Assembly: GCA_024227975.1 (NCBI GenBank)
Contig: JAAETV010000298.1
Location: 1-10,565, forward strand
DNA from: Actinomycetes bacterium
Lineage (GTDB): Bacteria > Actinomycetota > Acidimicrobiia > Acidimicrobiales > SZUA-35
DNA: 10,565 nucleotides
Direction: 5' to 3'
Shown piece by piece: positions 6,473-10,565 of the stretch (position 1 is the stretch's first letter; each line of letters begins with the position of its first letter). The translations under genes and the position numbers were made by a program. The notes below the pieces were generated by a model. It worked only from the letters and a program-made list of their open reading frames with translations. It was not told the DNA's origin and searched no databases.

Positions 6473-6486
6473 ACCCCTTGAGGGGT
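6473..6486 (-). promoter_or_regulatory. Small hairpin just upstream of the coiled-coil gene ribosome site
   Basis: Arms ACCCC (6473-6477) and GGGGT (6482-6486) flank a TTGA loop. In the minus transcript it lies between the MBL stop and the AGGGGG ribosome site. Its CCCC arm could alternatively pair with that site. It may be a weak attenuator or an intergenic stabiliser. Confidence 0.35.
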
Positions 6487-6521
6487 CGGAGGCAGCTGGC
6501 CCAACGGCAAGCGGTAGCTGA

Positions 6522-7235
6522 TCAGTGGCCGAACATCATCATCCACTGTTCGATCGATTTGGGGCGGAACACGACATTGAGGTCGCGGGTCTCCCCCATC
6601 GACTGTGAGGGCTTGGGTGAGTAGAGGTGACCGGGGAACAGGGTCGCCTCATCGGGCACCCTGGCCAACCGGTCAGTCAGCGATCGGTATAGCTCCTCAG
6701 GATCGCCGCCGGGTAGGTCGGTGCGCCCGCAGCCGTCGAGGAAAAGGGTGTCACCAGCAACAAGGTGATCCCTGACCAGGAAGCACTGACTGCCTGGGGT
6801 GTGGCCCGGGGTGTGAATGAGCTCGATCGAGATCTCGCCAACAGTGACGATATCTCCCGAATCATGGCCGGAGAGCACATCGGGGCCGAGGCCCGTCGTC
6901 TTGGTCACGAATTCGACCTCGGGCCGCTGCAAATGGACCGGTACTTCGACTTGCTCCAGCAAGTCGACCACCCCATTGACCATGTGGCCCATCATGTTCC
7001 CTCCGATGTGGTCGGCGTGGTAATGGGTGCCCAGCACACCGACCAGACGCATCTCGTCGGCGGCCACGATGTCGAGCAGGCTGGCCACGTCATAGGCGGG
7101 ATCGACGACGACAGCTTCGCCCGTCTCCCGATCTCCGATCAGGTAGCTGAAGTTCACCATCTGCTGGGCGATCATGTCGCTGGTTGCGAAGTCACGACCG
7201 CTGAGGAGCTGACGAAAATAGAGGCGTCCATCCAT
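6522..7235 (-). CDS. MBL-fold metallo-hydrolase, glyoxalase II / persulfide dioxygenase-like
   Basis: The 237-residue cytoplasmic protein has the complete metallo-beta-lactamase metal site. THYHADHIGG at 70-79 gives H71, H73, D75 and H76. HTPGHTPGS at 141-149 gives H145. GDTLF at 161-165 gives the bridging D162, and PGH at 201-203 gives H203. The opening YFRQLLSG and the GCGRTDLPGGDPEELYRSL segment are typical of the glyoxalase II/ETHE1-like branch, which hydrolyses glutathione or other thiol esters or oxidises persulfides. Actinobacteria mostly lack glutathione, so another thiol is likely. There is no fused rhodanese domain, and ETHE1-type enzymes bind iron; which activity applies cannot be settled here. 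ATG 7235 is the only good start. It diverges from pheA across 82 bases and heads the minus-strand unit. Confidence 0.92.
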   Translation of the reverse strand: MDGRLYFRQLLSGRDFATSDMIAQQMVNFSYLIGDRETGEAVVVDPAYDVASLLDIVAADEMRLVGVLGTHYHADHIGGNMMGHMVNGVVDLLEQVEVPVHLQRPEVEFVTKTTGLGPDVLSGHDSGDIVTVGEISIELIHTPGHTPGSQCFLVRDHLVAGDTLFLDGCGRTDLPGGDPEELYRSLTDRLARVPDEATLFPGHLYSPKPSQSMGETRDLNVVFRPKSIEQWMMMFGH

Positions 7236-7281
7236 AGCCAGGAACTCTAGGTGTGCCCTTGGGGTCGTGACGATACTCGGG

Positions 7282-7294
7282 CGACGAAACGTCG
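7282..7294. promoter_or_regulatory. Inverted repeat in the divergent MBL/pheA intergenic region
   Basis: CGACG (7282-7286) and CGTCG (7290-7294) flank AAA, 23 bases before the pheA start. GATACT at 7272-7277 could be a -10 element for pheA, but no matching -35 is visible. I see no leader peptide rich in Phe codons, so classical attenuation is not supported. Confidence 0.25.
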
Positions 7295-7317
7295 GTCCCG
7301 AACCTAGGCTCGATCCA

Positions 7318-8244
7318 ATGACTGCGACTCGCCGTATTGCCTATCTTGGACCAACCGGTACATTCACCGAGCAGGCGCTACTGTCCCAGCCCGACCTGGC
7401 CCAAGAAGAGCTGGTCCCCCTGCCGAAGTTCTTCGACGTGTTGGCGGCAACCTCGGAGGGTGAGGTCGATCTGGGGTTCGTGGCCATCGAGAATGCCATC
7501 GAGGGCACGGTCAACATCACCCTCGACGCTCTTGCGTTCGATCACACCCTGCTGATCCAGCGAGAGGTAGTGCTCGACATCCACCTGAATCTGATGGCCC
7601 GGCCCGGCACCACCTTGGGCGAGGTGACCACTGTCGGATCCCATCCGGTGGCCAATGCCCAGTGTCGCAAGTTCCTACACAAGGAACTGCCAAACGTCGA
7701 CGTCACCCCGGCCAACTCAACGGCCGATGCAGCCAGGCTGGCCGCCGATGTACCGGGGTCAGCCGCCATCGGGCCCGCTCTGGCGGCAGAGCAGTATGGG
7801 CTCGAGCTCCTGGCCCGCGATATCGCCGACCATGCCGGCAACCAGACCCGTTTCGTGTTGGTCGGTCCCGCGGGCGTACCGACCCCGTCGGGTCATGACA
7901 AGACGACCGTGGTGTTGACCCAGCGGGAGGACAAGCCCGGTTCGCTGGTTGCCATCCTCCAAGAGTTCTCGGCTCGCAACATCAACCTGTCGAAGTTGTC
8001 ATCGCGCCCGGTCAAGAACGCCCTCGGTCAGTACTGCTTCATCATCGACCTCGACGGCCACATCGCCGACGACGTGGCAGCTGAGGCCTTGCGCAACGTG
8101 AAGGCCAAGTACGCCGACGTGAAGTTCCTCGGGAGCTACGCCGCGGCTGGCCGCGGTTCGACGGATCGGCGAGAAGAGGCCAATCTGGCCTTTGCTGACG
8201 CCGCCAGTTGGATGGACGGGCTCCGGGCCCAGATCACCGACTAG
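7318..8244 (+). CDS. pheA: Prephenate dehydratase
   Basis: This monofunctional 308-residue enzyme converts prephenate to phenylpyruvate in phenylalanine synthesis. The catalytic domain opens with RIAYLGPTGTFTEQALL. It continues with the IEN motif (VAIENAIEGTVNITLDAL, 56-71), GSHPVANAQCRKFL (107-120), STADAARLAA and the catalytic GNQTRF motif at 174-179 with T177. The C-terminal ACT domain (about 195-275) starts DKTTVVLTQREDKPGSLVAIL and would bind Phe for feedback inhibition. Its usual GALV reads GSLV (208-211), and the usual ESRP reads SSRP (228-231). A tail of about 30 residues follows. No chorismate mutase domain is present. I chose ATG 7318 over an upstream GTG (7267), since the domain begins directly after it. 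The GNAT gene follows after 41 bases. Confidence 0.95.
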   Translation: MTATRRIAYLGPTGTFTEQALLSQPDLAQEELVPLPKFFDVLAATSEGEVDLGFVAIENAIEGTVNITLDALAFDHTLLIQREVVLDIHLNLMARPGTTLGEVTTVGSHPVANAQCRKFLHKELPNVDVTPANSTADAARLAADVPGSAAIGPALAAEQYGLELLARDIADHAGNQTRFVLVGPAGVPTPSGHDKTTVVLTQREDKPGSLVAILQEFSARNINLSKLSSRPVKNALGQYCFIIDLDGHIADDVAAEALRNVKAKYADVKFLGSYAAAGRGSTDRREEANLAFADAASWMDGLRAQITD

Positions 8245-8285
8245 GTCAGGGCGCCGGCCCAGGGACGGGAACCGGAAGGGCAACA

Positions 8286-9026
8286 ATGACGGCGACGACA
8301 GGCAACACAGCTGACAGCGAGATCCTCGACAATCTCCCCTGGCACGCCCTCCGCGGCCGCCAGGCTCCGTTTGCCCAAGGTTCTGGGGCCGCCCTCCGCT
8401 ATCGCCGGCCGGTCGGTGTCTTCTGCGCTACTGAGAATATCGACGACGGGGGCTGGGATGCCTTGGTCGACCTGGTCGGCCCCGGACGCGCCATCGTGCT
8501 GCTCCAGGCTGAGGTCAGCCCGATACCGGCCGGGGTGAACGACCTCGGCCGTCACGCCACCCTGCAGATGGTGGCGGGCGACGAACCGAACGACCAGGAG
8601 CAAGCGGCAGCCGAAGCGGCGGCCGAGATCGGCTTGATCACACTGGGAGCCGACGACGTCGATGAGATGTTGGCCCTCACCGGATTGACCGAACCCGGGC
8701 CCTTCTTCAACGAGACCCACCAGCTTGGAACCTATCTCGGGGTTCGAGACGATGGCCGGCTGATAGCAATGGCCGGTGAGAGGTTGCAGACCGAGAACTT
8801 CTCCGAGATCAGCGCCGTCTGCACCCACCCTGATGTCAGACAACGAGGCCTCGGAGCGGCATTGACGGCCGCCATGATGGGCGAGATCAGGGGTCGAGGC
8901 CAGCACCCCCTTCTCCATGTTGCCAAGACGAACACTCCGGCAATCTCGGTGTACGAGCAGCTCGGTTTCTACCATCGTCGCGATGTGCAAACAGTGGTAG
9001 CTCGGGTGGCGGCGGAGAAGGCCTGA
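8286..9026 (+). CDS. GNAT-family N-acetyltransferase, FR47-like
   Basis: The 246-residue protein has a clear C-terminal GNAT domain (about 140-240). It includes YLGVRDDGRLIAMAGERL, then FSEISAVCTHPDVRQRGLGAALT (the acetyl-CoA pyrophosphate loop Q/RxxGxG/A, RQRGLGAA at 185-192), LLHVAKTNTPAISVYEQLGF (207-228) and a final beta strand. The first 130 residues (LPWHALRGRQAPFAQGSGAALRY...) are typical of this subgroup and look like a degenerate first GNAT half. Such enzymes acetylate amines or small molecules; the substrate is unknown. ATG 8286 has a strong ribosome site GGAAGGG (8274-8280) five bases upstream, so an earlier in-frame start inside pheA (8208) is rejected. It probably shares a transcript with pheA. 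It converges with the lipoprotein gene with one base between stops. Confidence 0.9.
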   Translation: MTATTGNTADSEILDNLPWHALRGRQAPFAQGSGAALRYRRPVGVFCATENIDDGGWDALVDLVGPGRAIVLLQAEVSPIPAGVNDLGRHATLQMVAGDEPNDQEQAAAEAAAEIGLITLGADDVDEMLALTGLTEPGPFFNETHQLGTYLGVRDDGRLIAMAGERLQTENFSEISAVCTHPDVRQRGLGAALTAAMMGEIRGRGQHPLLHVAKTNTPAISVYEQLGFYHRRDVQTVVARVAAEKA

Positions 9027-9034
9027 GTCAGGCC
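9020..9034. terminator. Palindromic double-stop hairpin between GNAT and lipoprotein genes
   Basis: GGCCTGA (9020-9026), G, TCAGGCC (9028-9034) is a perfect inverted repeat. TGA at 9024-9026 stops the GNAT gene, and the reverse complement of TCA at 9028-9030 stops the opposing gene. As RNA it gives six pairs with a three-base loop on either strand. No T-run follows; putative bidirectional terminator. Confidence 0.55.
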
Positions 9035-9918
9035 GAGGACTCGGCTGGGTCCGGCTCGAGGATGGGGCCCGATCCTGTCCCGAGCTTGATTTCGAGGTCG
9101 TGATCAACGACGAGCACGCTCTCGTCGTCGATCAGATCGATCAGGATGTCATCGAGATCAGTCTCCGAGCCGGGGCTCAGATAGCCGGCGGCGAACCCGA
9201 CCAGGGCTGCAATCAAGACCAGGGGAATCCAGACCTCGCTCGTCAAGGGCCAGATACGGAGGGTAGAGCAAGCCGCAGCCACCGTCAGGCCGACACCGGC
9301 TCCGGAGTGGATGAAGCGGAGGCCACGGGCGAAGCGGTTGACGGGTAGGCGACGCTGGGACAATCGGAGCAAATTCCAGCCAACGCTAGCTCCCGTCAGT
9401 CCGGCCAGGACGAGGTTGAAGATGGCCATCGTCGCTAGCGGGCTACCTCGCCCATCAATGATCAGATCCTGGTGGCCCAGGGCTTGGCGATCGGGGTCGA
9501 ACAGGGTGATCTGGGAGCGGAGCAGGCCGTGGGCCTGGCCCTCCAGATCGAAGAAGTCGAGGGGGAATGTGATACGACGCTGCTCACCCGGTTGGAGGGT
9601 CTCGTGGATGCCGGTGTCGTAGGTCAAGAAGATCAGATCGAGCAACTGACCCTCCAACCGGACATGGGCGATAGTCACCGGCTCGCTGGAGGTATTGACT
9701 GCATCGACGCTCAAGACCGTCACCTGACCATGGTGGAGCTGGATGGGCTCCATGGCCGTCGATGAGCTCACCGGACGCCCGCCAAGCTCGGCCTCGAAAC
9801 TGAGACTGTCTCCCGAACTACTCGAGCATCCAAGCAACCCAATTGCCAAGACAAGCAGGGCCATATAGAACCATATATGTCCAGAGGCCATGGATCTCAT
9901 TGGATGTTTTACGATCAC
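9028..9918 (-). CDS. Lipoprotein with further transmembrane helices and acidic cytoplasmic tail
   Basis: The protein has 296 residues from GTG 9918, which has a strong ribosome site GGGGGAG (9924-9930 on the complement) five bases upstream. A signal sequence (FYMALLVLAIGLLGC, lipobox LLGC with C31) is followed by an extracellular beta-rich domain of about 125 residues. This contains VLSVDAVNTSSEPVTIAHVRLEG and LQPGEQRRITFPLDFFDLEG, a pattern of Ig-like/NEW3-type domains. Then come hydrophobic segments at about 162-184, 206-222 and 230-247, and an acidic C-terminal tail (ETDLDDILIDLIDDESVLVVDHDLEIKLG). An N-terminal lipid plus C-terminal helices is an unusual combination; the first segment could instead be a plain membrane anchor. 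I do not recognise a family. Divergent from the threonine-rich gene across 98 bases, so shared regulation is possible. Confidence 0.75.
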   Translation of the reverse strand: MIVKHPMRSMASGHIWFYMALLVLAIGLLGCSSSSGDSLSFEAELGGRPVSSSTAMEPIQLHHGQVTVLSVDAVNTSSEPVTIAHVRLEGQLLDLIFLTYDTGIHETLQPGEQRRITFPLDFFDLEGQAHGLLRSQITLFDPDRQALGHQDLIIDGRGSPLATMAIFNLVLAGLTGASVGWNLLRLSQRRLPVNRFARGLRFIHSGAGVGLTVAAACSTLRIWPLTSEVWIPLVLIAALVGFAAGYLSPGSETDLDDILIDLIDDESVLVVDHDLEIKLGTGSGPILEPDPAESSA

Positions 9919-9923
9919 CTGTT

Positions 9924-9930
9924 CTCCCCC
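9924..9930 (-). promoter_or_regulatory. Strong Shine-Dalgarno site fixing the GTG start of the lipoprotein
   Basis: GGGGGAG on the minus strand lies five bases before GTG 9918. It rules against the longer frame, which opens at 9981, and against the internal ATGs at 9900 and 9891. Confidence 0.7.
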
Positions 9931-10004
9931 TATTGTGTAGTTCGAAGGCTGATCGTAGATCGTCTTTCGGGCGACTTCCAAGCAAACTTCTCACCTATGC
10001 CGGT

Positions 10005-10011
10005 GGAGGGG
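10005..10011 (+). promoter_or_regulatory. Strong Shine-Dalgarno site fixing the TTG start of the threonine-rich protein
   Basis: GGAGGGG lies five bases before TTG 10017, near-ideal for initiation. The in-frame ATG at 10035 is too far away. The site supports the plus-strand reading against the valine-rich minus-strand shadow frame. Confidence 0.7.
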
Positions 10012-10016
10012 AACCG

Positions 10017-10565
10017 TTGCCAAACAACCAGACGATGCTGATCCTGGCGGCAAGCCTGCTTCTAGCGCTGGTCGCGGTGCCAACCATCAGAGGGGCTGAT
10101 GCTACCGACCGGCCCCCGTTCGCCTATGGCTACGCCGAGTCGATCGACCCCAATACGTATGGCGATGTCGGGCCACCCAGAACCAACCCAGTTCCGACAA
10201 CGATCTCGACCACAACCTCCACCAGCTCCACCGCGACGACGCCAACCCCTTCAACTACGACCATCCCCCCCACGACAGCAACATCCACAACAACACCGTC
10301 CACAACAACACCGTCCACGTCTGTGGCCCCGGGCCCGCCAACGACATCGGCGGCAAGAGAGACGACGACAACCACCACTCGCCCCAGCACAACCACCACG
10401 ACCACCCGACCGACTACCACCACAACCACGGTTGCTACCACCACGACCACCAAACCAACGACGACAACCACCAAGCCGACGACCACGACTCGTCGAACGA
10501 CATCGACGACCGCGCGCACCAACACAACAGCCAGCACGACCATTTCGAGCACAACCTCGATCACC
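10017..10565 (+). CDS. Exported protein with threonine-rich mucin-like stalk, 3' end beyond the right edge
   Basis: The frame is open from TTG 10017 to the edge (183 codons). A signal peptide MPNNQTMLILAASLLLALVAVPTIRGADA (cleavage near residue 29) is followed by a short Tyr/Pro-containing segment (RPPFAYGYAESIDPNTYGDVGPPRTNP). Beyond residue about 62 the sequence is mostly Thr with Ser, Pro and Ala. Runs of four to six Thr are broken by RP, KP, VA or RR. Such stalks are typically extended, cell-wall spanning and O-mannosylated in actinobacteria, holding a C-terminal domain away from the surface; that domain is not in the window. Thr is encoded by mixed ACC/ACG/ACA codons, so the repeat is kept at protein level rather than being a simple DNA slippage array. 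Function unknown. Confidence 0.75.
   Translation, partial: MPNNQTMLILAASLLLALVAVPTIRGADATDRPPFAYGYAESIDPNTYGDVGPPRTNPVPTTISTTTSTSSTATTPTPSTTTIPPTTATSTTTPSTTTPSTSVAPGPPTTSAARETTTTTTRPSTTTTTTRPTTTTTTVATTTTTKPTTTTTKPTTTTRRTTSTTARTNTTASTTISSTTSIT
10284..10313. repeat. Two exact 15-bp tandem copies in the threonine-rich stalk
   Basis: TCCACAACAACACCG occurs twice back to back (10284-10298 and 10299-10313), encoding STTTP twice. It keeps the frame and would allow stalk length to change in five-residue steps. Confidence 0.7.

Noticed and set aside
8241..9107. Minus-strand open frame of 288 codons
   Set aside because: It covers the GNAT gene in antisense and shows no signal, domain or ribosome site.
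9860..9880. CCATATA repeated twice with a 10-base period, like an operator
   Set aside because: It lies inside the coding sequence of the lipoprotein signal peptide (HIWFYM) downstream of the start. It is probably incidental.
10240..10530. Repetitive ACN tract considered as CRISPR-like or microsatellite DNA
   Set aside because: There are no constant repeats with unique spacers. The pattern is three-base periodic within an open frame and encodes a Thr stalk.
10130..10564. Valine-rich minus-strand open frame of 144 codons
   Set aside because: It is the complement of the ACN threonine codons (NGT/GTN reads Val). The plus frame has a signal peptide and a strong ribosome site, so this is a shadow.

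Overview
The window looks like ordinary chromosomal DNA of a high-GC actinobacterium. I favour an Acidimicrobiia-type lineage. The reasons are strong G/C at third codon positions, frequent GTG/TTG starts with GGAGG-like ribosome sites, short gene spacing, a small membrane protein resembling mycobacterial Rv1476, and a threonine-stalk exported protein. The placement is an inference and I would not go below class. I see no tRNA or rRNA gene, CRISPR array, transposase, integrase or attachment site.

Layout, left to right. (1) Positions 1-367, minus: the 5' part of an aminoglycoside-phosphotransferase-family kinase that runs off the left edge. (2) 537-1868, plus: an exported, probably lipid-anchored protein of four tandem domains of about 90 residues, each with one cysteine pair. 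(3) 1993-3321, plus: an MFS exporter behind a 124-bp gap packed with small palindromes. (4) 3329-4222, minus: a membrane-anchored extracellular protein with a duplicated C-terminal module. (5) 4323-5475, plus: a two-gene unit of a YbaK-type aminoacyl-tRNA deacylase and a SpoU/TrmH-type RNA 2'-O-methyltransferase. (6) 7235-5494, minus: a three-gene unit of an MBL-fold hydrolase, a small coiled-coil protein and a secreted single-pass TPM/Rv1476-like protein. (7) 7318-9026, plus: prephenate dehydratase (pheA) and a GNAT acetyltransferase. (8) 9918-9028, minus: a lipoprotein with further membrane helices and an acidic tail. (9) 10017-10565, plus: a signal-peptide protein with a long threonine-rich stalk, cut by the right edge.

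The housekeeping genes (deacylase, RNA methylase, prephenate dehydratase, MBL hydrolase) are recognisable and chromosomal in character. Between them lie five exported or surface proteins of unknown function, several built from repeated domains with paired cysteines. These are the least described content. I find no complete new multi-gene system. The most distinctive structural signal is that all three convergent gene junctions (3321/3329, 5475/5494, 9026/9028) carry a hairpin overlapping the stop codons. At two of them a near-perfect palindrome supplies the TGA stop of both genes, giving compact double-stop, putatively bidirectional terminators.
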